Positions 50,301-60,396 of a stretch of DNA of 64,000 nucleotides are shown piece after piece. Below the pieces are notes generated by a model that did not search any database, was not told the origin of the DNA, and saw only the letters and a list, made by a program, of their open reading frames with translations. The stretch is from Umbelopsis ramanniana AG (lineage: Eukaryota > Mucoromycota > Umbelopsidomycetes > Umbelopsidales > Umbelopsidaceae), in assembly GCF_025399195.1 (NCBI RefSeq), contig NW_026252125.1, positions 158,968 through 222,967 of the forward strand, in the 5' to 3' direction. How positions within the stretch are numbered: the first letter of the stretch is position 1; each line of letters opens with the position of its first letter. The position numbers and the translations under genes were made by a program.

Positions 50301-51686
50301 CCATCAAAGACATCAATAGGAAGGTAGAGTATCCAGATCGTCTATTACTGAATGATTTTAGCTGCTGACTTTATGCACCTGCAGAGAAAAGGGACCTCAT
50401 TGATTCCTACTCAGATTGGAACTGATAGTAGTGGTATCAAGATTCACACCAGCCTGTTTGAAGGCATGACTTTCTGTAAGGCAACTTTAGTTAGCAGTGC
50501 AGTGTCGCATAGTTACTAATTTCATTCATTAGATGTTGTCTCCGGAGACGATAGCCACAATAAGGCTGAATTAGAGAAAGTCATCAAGTCACACGGAGGT
50601 TCTTATGAGCAGACTGCCAAAAATGCTAACTACGTTATAGCTGGTAGTAATATTAATGGTAAGGTATTTTGCACAGGGTACGATTACCATATCCCAGCTA
50701 AAATCCTCAATTATTCTAGGAGTACGAATAATGGCGTTGATCCAAAGCCAAGAGCATGACATAATTTTACCTACATGGATTATGGATTGCGTAAAGTCCC
50801 AGGACATCGTTCCAATAACGCCAAAGTAGTACTTTTTCTTTGTTCAAGCGGGACATGCAAATCAATGATTAATTTTTCAAAATTTACGCCTTTTTTTGTA
50901 GATATACTGTTTTCCTGACTAAGGCAACGAAAGATAAAATGAGCGAATCCATAGATCCATGGGGAGACAGCTATACGGAGCAAGTAAATGAACAGTCATT
51001 GCGAGAGGTACGTACTAAACTATCACAGCATCACTTCGCCTATCCTTATTATGCTTCTAATATATTTCATTTAGATTTTTCAAAACATAAGACAGCAAGA
51101 GCTTCATGATTCAGCTAGACTGATCGATGATATCAAGAGGAAATATTTTCCAAGAAGCGAAGTTCCAGGCTTTTTGTTTTGGCGTGTTACAGCCTTGCTT
51201 GATTTCTCTCCTTTAAATGCTCCGTCGTTAGGCCGGCCATCAACTATATCAGTGGATGAAGCGGCAAGAAACGATCGCCTAGATGTGGTAGACCTTATGA
51301 TACAATCACAAGGCGGGACGACGCACAAATATTTAGGTGTCGATGGCGATATTGACACTGAAATCACGCACGTCGTACTCGATGATTGCCATCTTGACGG
51401 GATGCAGCGCATATTCAAAGCTTTGACAGGGTAAAGATATGAAAGTTTTCAATTGATAATCAGGTTTCAAATCATATTGCTAAAGCAAATACTGCGTGTC
51501 CATAGCCGACGACAACCTCGATTTGTCAGTATGAAGTGGGTCAGCGATTGCCTTGACAACCGTTCACTTTTGGATGAAAGATGTAAGTTATATGTATTGA
51601 AAAAAAAAGTTGGATGCCCAGATATTAAATCCTTTGTAAATTCAGTGTATGAACCACGTACAACAGGTTCTAGAGTGGCTAATTAA
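47375..51686 (+). CDS. LIG4: DNA ligase IV
   Basis: ATP-dependent ligase that seals double-strand breaks in non-homologous end joining with XRCC4/Lif1. Start ATG 47375 (MSDSPLFADFCNLLQTL). N-terminal helical domain: RRFVHTWRVKYGDFLPAMRL, NRYRLKESRLAKAYIDALGL, then GIDQTSHGVFMVEHLIEMY and LKKVCEKLQDP. The nucleotidyl-transfer motif is EEKVDGERAQMH, with the adenylated Lys (KxDG). Downstream are SFILDGELVAYD, NHSWVKVKPDYIDEL and the OB-fold region (FRPDKSWKDCMTYQ). Two BRCT repeats close the protein: YDVVSGDDSHNKAELEKVIKS (about 50525) and the second around 51160-51640 (LRDFSPLNAP to RFVSMKWVSDCLDN). More than fifteen introns. Converges on the UPF0643 gene with a 30-bp gap. Confidence 0.93.
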
Positions 51687-51716
51687 AACTATATGAGTTG
51701 TATCTGATAGGAGGAA

Positions 51717-52440
51717 TTATAGCGGAACTATATGGAAGTGGTTTTCGCCTTTTCTTTTGACTAACTGGTATCGCTCTAGTTGGTACGACTCATACATTTG
51801 CCGTGCTAGCGAGACAGCCTTCAGATGTAGTGGCTTTGTTGTCGCTATCTTCGCAAAATCTCGATTAGACCATATGCACATGGCAAGGCACTCTCTATTT
51901 TCGTTCAACGTTCCATACCAGTACTACATTGAAAGAGGAACTCAGTATTCAAATAGGCAATTGGTTAACAGGCTCATAGCTCCGATCAATTACCTTTAGT
52001 AAACCGCCACTCCGAATTGCTTCTTCGTGCGCTAAAGCGTCAGCATCGTAGAGTTTTTTATGGTCGGCTTGCTCATTTCGAATGCTTCTGAATGCAACAA
52101 TAAACCATTCTCCTTCTTGTTCTTCGCCAAGTCTTTCGGCGGCTTCATTCCAATTGAAAGCTTCCGTCAGCGGTGTCCTGAAATATTCGGCAGTAATAGT
52201 GTGCAGATACTTCAAAGAGCGTTCACTGAAAACATAATCAATGGGGCGCAAGTGAGGAATATTCGTTTGCTGTTTTGTAACTTCCTCTGGAATATCTTCA
52301 TGAAGAGGGATTGTTTCATTACGAATGGTGCCGCCCTGCCTTTGGAAACCTTTTTCTATGTCTTCTGATAAAACGGCTTGTAGATCGGTGGTAGCATTCA
52401 GTCCTTCGAACGTTGCCAATGGTTGAGAAGCTAAAAACAT
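51717..52440 (-). CDS. UPF0643 family protein
   Basis: Fungal protein family of unknown function. Exon 1 52440-51994 and exon 2 51923-51717 give 217 residues. The blocks FNWNEAAERL, GEWFIVAFRSIR, DADALAHEEAIRSGGLLK joined across the intron to YWYGTLNENRECLAMCIW, and LKAVSLARQMYESYQLERY match the conserved pattern I recall for UPF0643 (S. pombe SPBPB2B2.08). The N-terminus is variable. No targeting signal or catalytic motif is apparent. It sits between LIG4 and RFC4, but nothing visible links it to repair. Confidence 0.7.
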
Positions 52441-52625
52441 GTTTTATGAATACTTGGAATACTCTGTCGTGACAGATCCAATATTTGGATAGCTTTTATA
52501 TCCAACCTGTCACGCAATGCTCAAAGGGATTGCGCAAAAAGTGGTCACAATTGAACCAGGATTTTTATTTTTTGTTTCTCTTCTGTCATTGGAACGGTTT
52601 AATAAACGGTCTACTCTCATTTTTT

Positions 52626-54011
52626 TCAAACAATGAAATACTCCGGCTTCATTGTGATCTTACACATCTTGCTTATAAGACCATACAATTGAACCAGACT
52701 TTGCACGCCTTCGAGAATATGCATATGGGCGAATCCAATTTCCTTAACATTGACAAGAAATACATATTGATTAGGTTTGACATGGAACGGCACAGAACGG
52801 GATGACCCTTTTTCAGGGGCTGATCACGAGGACAATCATACCTTTATGTACTCTAATTTGGTACCTTCGTCCAAATTAGAGTAACTTTTGACCACTCGAA
52901 ATAAAGTCGTCACGATATCCAATGCCGAATAGCCTTGATCCCACAGTTCTTTTACGCTCGCCAACGCCTCTTTAACATTTCCGGCACTACAGCTTTCCAA
53001 AATATTGTGAATGACGACTGGGTGAGGCTGATCACACACTTTGAAGACATTTTCGCTGTTGATGTATTTGAAGCCATAGAATGCAGACTGTAAATTGTTG
53101 ATTGCTTGTCGCATGTCACCATCGGCTGTGAATATCAAAGCTTCAAGACCATCGTCGTTCCTTGGAACCTAAATGTAATATGTTGGCCGTCAGAGCCATC
53201 ATCACAACATCGAGACACTAAAAACCTTACATTTTCAAAGTCGCATATCTCGATCAGACGCTTTAGGATTTGTCCATCCGTTAATCTTCCATACCGTAAT
53301 ACTGCGCATCGTGACTGAATCGGCTCGATGATTTTGTTAGATTGGTTACACGCCAGCGCAAACCTAGTGGTGTTCGAATATATCTCCATTGTTCGACGCA
53401 AGGCTTGTTGAGCACCTCCTGTCATACTATTTGACATATATAAACTTCAGTGCATTCTTTCCAGATCAGTGACGTTACAACATTAGATATGACTTACTTG
53501 TCTGCTTCGTCCAATATTATAATTTTATGTCTTCCCGGTGGTAATGTTACTTTCTTCTGCGCAAATGCTTTGATGCGATTACGTACTACGTCGATTCCTC
53601 TGGCAAGTATTGAATTAATATCTCGTAAAGGCGTAAGAAAATACCATACCGAAACCGGCTAAATATTGCTTGAGTTTACCTATCATCCGATGCATTGAGC
53701 TCCATAACACCTTCTTTGTGTGCTTCGCCTAGTAGCTCCCGAGCCAAACAAAGAATGCTGGTGGTTTTTCCAATACCGGGAAGCCCCTAAGCAGACCGAA
53801 AAATGCGTGAGTGATCATGTAGAAGTTACGAGCAGTGTGCAGACTTAACGTCGAAGCTTACCGAAAGAATTATATTAGGCATATTTCCATCCTTTGCTAT
53901 GGTAGACAGACGCTCCACCGTGTCTTCATTGCCTACAATATCTTTGAGAATCTTCGGCCGATACTTTTCAACCCTAAAATCTAAGGCATGAGGAATCACG
54001 ATGGTAGGCAT
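52626..54011 (-). CDS. RFC4: Replication factor C small subunit (yeast Rfc4 / human RFC2)
   Basis: AAA+ subunit of the clamp loader that loads PCNA. Start ATG 54011 ([19 protein letters not shown]), then [15 protein letters not shown] and MPNIILS. Walker A is [10 protein letters not shown], where the family has GPPGTGKTTS; Walker B is [10 protein letters not shown]; then [20 protein letters not shown] with the SRC arginine-finger box. Further exons give [20 protein letters not shown] and [16 protein letters not shown]. The last exon, read through an intron of about 100 nt (52840-52740), is [20 protein letters not shown] ending at TGA 52626-52628, matching the family collar. About 350 residues, six exons. 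Confidence 0.92.
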
Positions 54012-54336
54012 GGTCTATTAAAAATTCATCCGTACCAAGGCAGCTCATAATTTTCAGCTGATGATTTTCCATCGTCAACATCCATAGCAGACATTTGCTT
54101 CTTCGTTTATTGGCGCGTATAAGCTTGTAAGGAGACGCGACTAGGTTTTTCTGTGCTGCAGTAGGTGCTGAAAAAAAAAAATCCCCCCAAAAAAATCGCG
54201 CGCGCCTTGATGTGACGTGTATTAAGTTCAAATGCTGCAGTGTTGGAATGACAAGTAGCAGGAAACCCACTCTTCATAAGCCGATAGCTTTGTACATACA
54301 CTTTGACATTTATTGATAGGAATGTGTGGCATAAAT

Positions 54337-55179
54337 TCACAATCTGGACAGCTTCTGCTTCTTCTTTAGCTGCTTCTTTTTTTTAGCGTCCTCGACAAAT
54401 CTAACAACGCTGTCAAAATACTCTTGGCTAATTTTCTTTTCAGCCAGCCTATCAAACTCTTCATTGTTCACCTTCAGAAGAAGCTCTCGGTCAACATCCC
54501 GAATAAGCTTTTTTGTTGTCTTCAATGCTTCAAGTGAGAACTGCGCTGCGTTGGTGGCTAGCTTCAAGACATCTTCATAAAAAGCCTCTTCGGGTAGAAT
54601 TTCACCTATGAACCCAGCTTTCAATAACTCTGGAGCAGTAAACTGGCGTCCCATAAGTAGCATCTCGTTAGCCTTTGATGGACCCATGATTCTTTGGAAA
54701 AGGGTTGATGAACATCCTTCGGCGCAAATACCAAGTTGCATAAAAGGTGTCCTGAATGTAGCGCTAGGCACGGAATACACAACATCACAGAGAGCCAAAG
54801 AAGTGACAGCAAAACCAATTGCCGGTCCGTTAACGGCAGCAATAAGTAGTTTGGGAAAGTTAATTAATGCTTCAACAAGAGACCTGGTCGTCCGAGAGCC
54901 TTCATTCGACAAGGCAAGTTTTTCCTCATAAGTAAGGGACTCGCTCACTGGATCAGGAACAGCCAACTCTTTGCCACTTGAGTAATATTTTCCTCGACCG
55001 GTGAGTACAGTCACCTTAACATCGTCGCAGCGAGCAGCCCAATTGATTGCCTTCAACCATTCCGCATAAACCTGGCTGGAGAGGGCATTATACTTTTCTG
55101 GTCTATTGAATATGATTTCGGCAACCCCAGTGGAATGCAGTTTGATTGCGAACGTCTCGAGGTCAGGAATTTCAAGCAT
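54337..55179 (-). CDS. ECI1: Peroxisomal enoyl-CoA isomerase/hydratase (ECI type)
   Basis: Crotonase-fold enzyme that shifts 3-enoyl-CoA to 2-enoyl-CoA during beta-oxidation of unsaturated fatty acids. Single exon of 280 residues from ATG 55179 (MLEIPDLETFAIKLH). The oxyanion hole lies in GRGKYYSSGKEL and in NGPAIGFAVTSLALCD. FRTPFMQLGICAEGCSSTLF holds Glu at the isomerase position (family PEGCSS), favouring isomerase over hydratase. The C-terminus KQKLSRL ends in SRL, a PTS1 peroxisomal signal. Intronless, unlike its neighbours. Confidence 0.92.
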   Translation of the reverse strand: MLEIPDLETFAIKLHSTGVAEIIFNRPEKYNALSSQVYAEWLKAINWAARCDDVKVTVLTGRGKYYSSGKELAVPDPVSESLTYEEKLALSNEGSRTTRSLVEALINFPKLLIAAVNGPAIGFAVTSLALCDVVYSVPSATFRTPFMQLGICAEGCSSTLFQRIMGPSKANEMLLMGRQFTAPELLKAGFIGEILPEEAFYEDVLKLATNAAQFSLEALKTTKKLIRDVDRELLLKVNNEEFDRLAEKKISQEYFDSVVRFVEDAKKKKQLKKKQKLSRL

Positions 55180-55991
55180 TGCCTCAAATTTGTAAGAGTA
55201 TATGGTCTTCGGGTATCTTCTTTGAAAAGAAAGAAAAACTTAGTTTTCTAGCCACTACTGGAAAGTAATGACAGTGGTTTAAACCAAATGACAAAGCACA
55301 AATAGCAGTGTGTGAACGGGAAACTTATTCAATCTTCTACAACCGTTTTGACCTAAAACGTGAAAAAACACACTTGTTCCTCTGCTCCATTCAAATTTTC
55401 GAACCTTTGATGGTTCATGTTATACCCACATTCTGTCACAATGTGTCTATGAGAAACTAGCTAGCCGCTACTTTGGCCGTGGGCCCGCCATAATTTCCAG
55501 ACTGGAGCTCGAAATCGGCCACCCAGGTACTTTACCATTAATATGTCATGTGATGGCACATTGATCGCCGCTTGCCGTTCGATATGAACAGACCAAACGT
55601 TCATGGTGTACAGCTGGTACGATGAATACTACCGACAAATGTTATATGAGTGAGTGACGACGATATCCATCGTAACGGCTGTATCAAAGCTGGCAAAAAG
55701 CATGAAATGATGAAAGAAGAGTGGAGAGCACATGCCTATAAACGCATGCTCGATGTATATCGAGATAACGCCTTTCGTACATCGTCTCGCTCACATTTGA
55801 CCCCTTGTTCTTTTAGGTGTTATTCTCACTACATATCCCTTCTCCCGTTAGGCTGATTCTTCTAGTGAAAGCACGAATTCAAAGATACAAAATCTTTGAA
55901 GAGAAAAGCTCTGGATTCACTAAAGCGGCTTGATACCGTTGGTATCTGCCGTTCTTTATTATGCATAACGTTGGCTTTTCAATAACTAAAA
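55180..55991. other. Gap between ECI and the NmrA-like gene
   Basis: About 810 bp between two minus-strand genes. Contains the ECI promoter and NmrA-like 3' UTR. A plus-strand open stretch near 55603-55860 has coding-like codons (EEWRAHAYKRMLDVYRDNAF) but I could not connect it with a start or exons; left unannotated. Confidence 0.4.
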
Positions 55992-57055
55992 CTAGAATTG
56001 AGCTACATCACCGTTGAGAACGGCGTCAACAGCAATCTTGGTATATTTGTCCACGTCTTCCTTTGGCAGACCCAATTTTTCGTTATCAAGGCCTCTGGTC
56101 AATTCATAATTGCCAGAGTTATCTTTGAAAAAGTTGCGTGAATACATCCCACTGAGCATGCCCATAAAGTCGCCTTTCTGGAATCTTTCCACGCCTTCCT
56201 TAAATACTTCTTCAACAGGGCGATACTCAATCTTCCAATCTTCTTCGGTTGCATTTGTGACGCGCAGAATGGAAGCCAACATTTCGCGCTGGCTTAGGCA
56301 AAAAGAGGCGATGTATACGAACTTATTTTTGTAGTTGCTCAAACATGGGCTTGTATCTTGCTCGTTGTCGGGAAGCACCTTCAAGTTTAACAAATTTGCG
56401 ACTCCAAGACCAACTTGAGGTAATGTGCTAGTGTTGATGCGAGTGTTGCCATCGTCCCAGAACGTTGCAGTGCGATTCTTGATGTCGATGGAATAGTTGC
56501 CTCGGCTGAGACTGTAATCGTACCAGAAGTTACAGCATATGCCAATCCATGAGCTAACTCCGAGCTTTTCGATTTGTTCACGGTATTGAACTTTGACTGC
56601 GTTGATTGGTATATCTCTAAGCAGTGCTTCGTTGGCGTTGTCGCCGCCGAACTCGTTGGGAATGACCCATGCAACTTTGGCAGCAGCAGCAGCTTCAATC
56701 AATTTTGTCTGTTGATCTTGTGGCGCCATAACACCCATGGTGATGATCAGAGCTTCTTGACCTTGAAGTGCTTCCACAAGGGAGGATTGATTGTCATAAT
56801 CAACTCGCTTTACCTCGACACCGGCGGGAAACTTTGAGTTGCTATCAGCACGAGTGATAGCAGTGACTTTGTGCTTTCCAGTCTTGAGAAGCTCTTCAAC
56901 AATGTAGCTTCCTGATTGACCACTGGCCTATAAACAAGTGTTAGTGAAAATCAAGCAATAAAAAAATTAAAGCAATAGAAGCAACATACTCCGACAATAG
57001 CGATCTTTTCGATATGGTTCTTGAAACTGACAGGGTATTGATTAGCATAAGACAT
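55992..57055 (-). CDS. NmrA-like NAD(P)-binding protein
   Basis: Atypical SDR of the NmrA/isoflavone-reductase type; may be a redox sensor or an oxidoreductase. Exon 1 57055-56990 and exon 2 56927-55992 give 333 residues. The Rossmann motif IAIVGASGQSGSYIVEELL is completed across the intron. Downstream are QEALIITMGVMAPQDQQTKL, VAWVIPNEFGGDN (fixed PNEFG) and GLGVANLL. The C-terminal third (FLKEGVERF-type helix block) is typical of the NmrA family. No targeting signal. Confidence 0.88.
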
Positions 57056-57755
57056 CTTGAATGAGTTTGATTTATAGATATAATGAGAAACTTTGAGTAT
57101 AATTAACAAAACTTAAGTTTCTTCCACCTCATTTATACTTATGTGAACGAACCCTGGATGATTAAGTTACCGGGTGATGTCTCAGCAGCGGAGCCCTGGC
57201 GAGCGGCAGATTCGCGGCATCTTTGTCATTCTTTACGTAACGTGACTCGGGAAATTTTTGAGCCGCAGAACAATAACGTTGTATTGAGATATGAATATGT
57301 GCCTAGCAGGGCAGGAGGAGGTGACATTGCCGCCTCTCATTCATTGAGTGAATTACTAAAGAACTTTAGATCTGAGACACTTATACCAATGCTGCATCTC
57401 TTCAAGTTCATGGTTTTTTACTTCTTTATTTATACTTGCAGCAGAGGGCAACACATTTTTGATTGTGTCTGTCCAACAAACATTGACGCTAGTTTCAATG
57501 TAAACAAATACAGCATTTAGAAATTCAAAAGAGAACTTATAGAAAGGAAAAGCAATAGACATGGCGGGTTTGAGATAGGGAAGGCTCAAAATCACAAAGG
57601 TAAGATATTGGTAAAAACCACAAACTGATACCGGCGAGATGTCTAATAAAACTTTTAACGTTACTGAATGATTTCCTTCTTCACTACTATGGCAATTGAA
57701 AGTAACATCGTTTAGTTTTTTAATCATAAGTATCTAGCATTTTGCTAAAATTGGT
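57056..57755. other. NmrA-like promoter region and non-coding DNA
   Basis: About 700 bp with no supportable gene. A plus-strand open frame (57143-57520) has no recognisable motif. Confidence 0.35.
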
Positions 57756-57998
57756 TCAATCCTCGTCCATGCCATGGTAAGCAGCCTCTTCCTTTTCGTA
57801 GCGCTTCTGATCAGCTTCAGCTTTGGCAATAAAAGGAGCACTGGGGTCCTTCTTGAAACGGCACTTCTTGACACGGCACCTCTTACTGTGGTCAGCGCTT
57901 TTGCTAGCTGCTTCTGTAGTCGTTTCATCTGTCTGCATATTGACAGGGTATATTTCCTGGTCATTAGTGTCTGTGAGCGGGGCAGTTTCAGTCATCAT
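57756..57998 (-). pseudogene. HMG-box (NHP6-like) remnant with its middle missing
   Basis: An 80-codon ORF from ATG 57998. The N-terminal half is Thr/Asp/Glu-rich. The second half reads KKDPSAP, the classical entry to an NHP6/HMGB box, and passes directly into FIAKAEADQKRYEKEEAAY, which matches the end of helix 3 (YEAKAQADKKRYE-type). The roughly 45 residues between (helices 1 and 2 and the start of helix 3) are absent, yet the frame stays open. The domain could not fold as an HMG box. An unrelated low-complexity peptide is the alternative. Assigned as a partial copy, perhaps still translated. Confidence 0.5.
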
Positions 57999-58189
57999 TG
58001 GACTAACAGTGGCCAGATAGGTGCGGTTGCCATTTTGAACACGATGAATTTACGACTACCAGAGATTCAGGCTCAAGAAGTTAGTCCTCTGGCTGATGTT
58101 GAGGGGCAAAGGGGGAGGCTCTCGGCTCAACTTCTTGGCAATGACGTGGTAGATGCCCATATTTTTTGCAGCAGAATCATGGGACAGAC

Positions 58190-58945
58190 GCTAGTTCAGG
58201 GCAAGATCTGCGTTCGCGTCCAGCGCGTCTGCAGTGGAGACAAACTTTAGAACTTCTTGGTAGGTCGCGGGTACAAAAATGTCTTCTTCCTCTAGATATA
58301 CCAATCTGACTAAATCAGCGAACTCGTATGCGGCAGAGGTTTCATCTCTGCGATCGAGGATTACCAATGCTTCGCTTTGAATCTTCCCAAGAGTATGTGT
58401 ATTTGCAGATCTATTATATAGTGCCATAAGGCGCCATGGCATATGACAGGTTTGTGCCTAAACTGTTGTACATACAGACGCAAATTGACTTGAACAGTTT
58501 ACGCCTTGCCCGTCTACCCAACACGAGCCTTTGGCGATCATTCCATCAAAGCTGATTCTAGATACTTCCCAGGCTGAGTCAATTCGCTGGATTCAAAAAT
58601 GAGCTTCAAGATCAATCCTTGCATATCTCTGTGATATATACTGAAATCGGTGTAGCCAATCACTTCACCAATTTTGGTGAGCAATTTCATCGACTATCAT
58701 GTTGGGTCTACATCAGTAGATATAACTTGCAAAGGACGGCTTTGGGGGCTTAAGGCTCTTTTCAACATTGCTGCAGCACGTTGCGATCTTTGTTTATTAT
58801 TGAAGCCTTCGCTTTCGTATACAATTTCCGTCGTTACATAAGTGGACAGCGTTGGCTGTACACCTTTCAATCAAAGTTTGCCATTAGAGATGCGCTCTTG
58901 TACGCTGCTTCTGATTACTTCGGATGATGAAGACCAGCTGTTTCC
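58190..58945 (-). pseudogene. Broken coding blocks of unknown protein
   Basis: Minus-strand blocks with coding-like composition but separated by stop codons: one reading VQPTLSTYVTTEIVYESEG and then AAAMLKRALSPQ (about 58865-58700), one MKLLTKIGEVIGYTDF and QGLILKLIFESSELTQPG (about 58690-58540), and an 83-codon ATG frame at 58442-58191 (VILDRRDETSAAYEFADLVR). They are in differing frames and I cannot join them by convincing introns. I recognise no family. A decayed gene, or a real gene with unusual introns, are both possible. Confidence 0.3.
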
Positions 58946-59099
58946 TAGGAGTATATATATAAACGTTAAAAAGATGGATTGAGCTTTAGTATCATGTATG
59001 TATCTGAATGTGAGGTGTATATGAAATTAGCTATTCAAGTTTATATTCTGCTGGTATCAAGCATACCATAGCAGAAGGTCGCGCTTACTAACCGTGTAT

Positions 59100-59235
59100 T
59101 TTATTTTATTTTTATTCTTTTGGCATACCACAGCCGTCTTTCTTTTATTTGAGCAGTGCGAGTGTCCAGACGTAAGAAATAGACAAGAGGTCTGAGCCAT
59201 TTTTATTTTTATCTTTATTTTTGATCAACTTGTGA
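59100..59235. other. A/T-rich low-complexity patches
   Basis: Runs of TTTTATTTTTATT type near 59098-59120 and 59200-59223 in the gap between the broken blocks and the PD-(D/E)XK-like ORF. No gene. Confidence 0.5.
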
Positions 59236-59287
59236 AATTCTGAAACTGATTAATGAATGTTGGTTTGAACATGTATTATTATTGATG

Positions 59288-59854
59288 TTAATCAGCGGAT
59301 AGTCTGGCTCTCAGATTCTCACACATTCGTTGTACGTCGGTAAAAACTTCATTAATTGTGTTAGCACCGTTTTCCTCCAATACATCGATGTTCCATGCGT
59401 CTTCAGGTACATTATCATTGAGTCTCTGGCGATCTGCAGGTGGATAAGAGGGAGCGATGGTTCCAGATGACTTGTCAAGAGTGTAAATGGATATCATCGT
59501 TCCAAATGCAATTATAGCATAGAAGATCTCAAGGGGGCATTGGTTTCCTATGCTTGCATATCTATTTGCTATTTGTTCATTTGCTTCCCGTCTCGCTGAT
59601 AGGCTTTGTAGGCTATCCGGACTTTTTATCTCCACGACAAGCACGGGAAATATCTTGTGACCAAGTTGCATGGTTACCATGTATTCAATGGTTTTGCGAG
59701 TACCTATAGGATGGGTAACAGGCTCAACGGTGTATCTGCTATCCGGGGGAAATACGATCGATAACAATCTATTATATGGCGCGTAGTAACTGTTTTCCCC
59801 GTTGCGATATTCTTCAGCTATACGAAATCTTTCTACAGTAAGTTCATCCCACAT
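59288..59854 (-). CDS. PD-(D/E)XK nuclease-like ORF
   Basis: A 188-residue frame from ATG 59854 (MWDELTVERFRIAEEYRNG). The open frame continues 43 codons further upstream without an ATG, so an upstream exon or a 5' truncation is possible. The core has NRLLSIVFPPDSRYTVEP with an acidic residue, a beta-strand, and FPVLVVEIKSPDS, which has the E-x-K signature of PD-(D/E)XK nucleases, then a helix with ANEQIANRYASIG and a strand FYAIIAFGTMISIYTLD. The layout fits that fold; the active-site Asp is plausibly the D in PPDS. It ends 142 bp from an inverted-repeat element and beside a retrotransposon, so it may be a mobile-element or expanded accessory-family gene. Confidence 0.5.
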   Translation of the reverse strand: MWDELTVERFRIAEEYRNGENSYYAPYNRLLSIVFPPDSRYTVEPVTHPIGTRKTIEYMVTMQLGHKIFPVLVVEIKSPDSLQSLSARREANEQIANRYASIGNQCPLEIFYAIIAFGTMISIYTLDKSSGTIAPSYPPADRQRLNDNVPEDAWNIDVLEENGANTINEVFTDVQRMCENLRARLSAD

Positions 59855-59995
59855 GTCAGCGTGCTTTGTAGCTATTGATATGACAATTAGTTGCTCGGAC
59901 GATTCACGTAGGAGTTGTAGGAAAAGGTGGAGAGGAAGAGTTTTTTTATAAAATATTATCTTTGTTATTTCTGCCTTTATCAATATGCTTCAAAT

Positions 59996-60226
59996 TTACT
60001 AGTTCAGTCCGGAGGACTGAACGAACATGAGCCTAGAGATGCTGTAATCATTTTCCTTTATTTCGCGAAATTTCCAGAATAATAATAATATATTCTTGCA
60101 AAGAAGTATAAATAAAGGGAGATATGGATATAATACACCTCAATCATTTCTTGAGCCGGTGTTGAGGTGGGAGGGAGGGAGACCTCTAGGCTCATGTTCG
60201 TTCAGTCCTCCGGACTGAACTAGTAA
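59996..60226. mobile_element. MITE-like element with 43-bp inverted terminal repeats
   Basis: The arms are 59996-60038 and 60184-60226, perfect inverted copies over 43 nt. Each arm contains its own hairpin (TTCAGTCC-GGA-GGACTGAA) followed by GAACATGAGCCTAGAG. The 145-bp interior is A/T-rich and non-coding. No target-site duplication is obvious. Length and structure suit a MITE or a solo terminal structure of a DIRS-type element. Confidence 0.65.
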
Positions 60227-60261
60227 TTTTCTGTCGAAATAAATTTCTCTAGAAAATTCGT

Positions 60262-60300
60262 AAAGTCCATCGGACTTCCGAACATGAGCCTAGAGATGCT
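60262..60300. repeat. Third, diverged copy of the terminal motif with a different hairpin
   Basis: AAGTCC-ATC-GGACTT hairpin (about 60263-60277) followed by GAACATGAGCCTAGAGATGCT (60280-60300). That 21-nt tail matches the left arm of the MITE-like element (60022-60042) exactly and in the same orientation, but the stem differs. It is the last such motif before the DIRS coding region. Confidence 0.6.
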
Positions 60301-60316
60301 ACTTCAGCGTAGTAGC

Positions 60317-60365
60317 AAAGAAGAAAGAAGAAAGAAGAAGAAGAAGAAGAAGAAGAGAAGAACAA
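60317..60365. repeat. (GAA)n-rich purine tract
   Basis: Nearly pure GAA/AAG repeats just downstream of the recombinase stop codon (minus-strand sense). Confidence 0.8.
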
Positions 60366-60396
60366 CGAGAAGAAAGATGAATAATAATTATAACAA

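Noticed and set aside
55603..55860. Possible small gene reading EEWRAHAYKRMLDVYRDNAF
   Set aside because: Attractive codons, and an upstream ATG with a GT donor exists, but no acceptor gives a continuous frame; kept only as a note on the gap.
57143..57520. 125-codon plus-strand frame in the gap after the NmrA-like gene
   Set aside because: No motif, no splice or promoter context, and composition matches the non-coding background.
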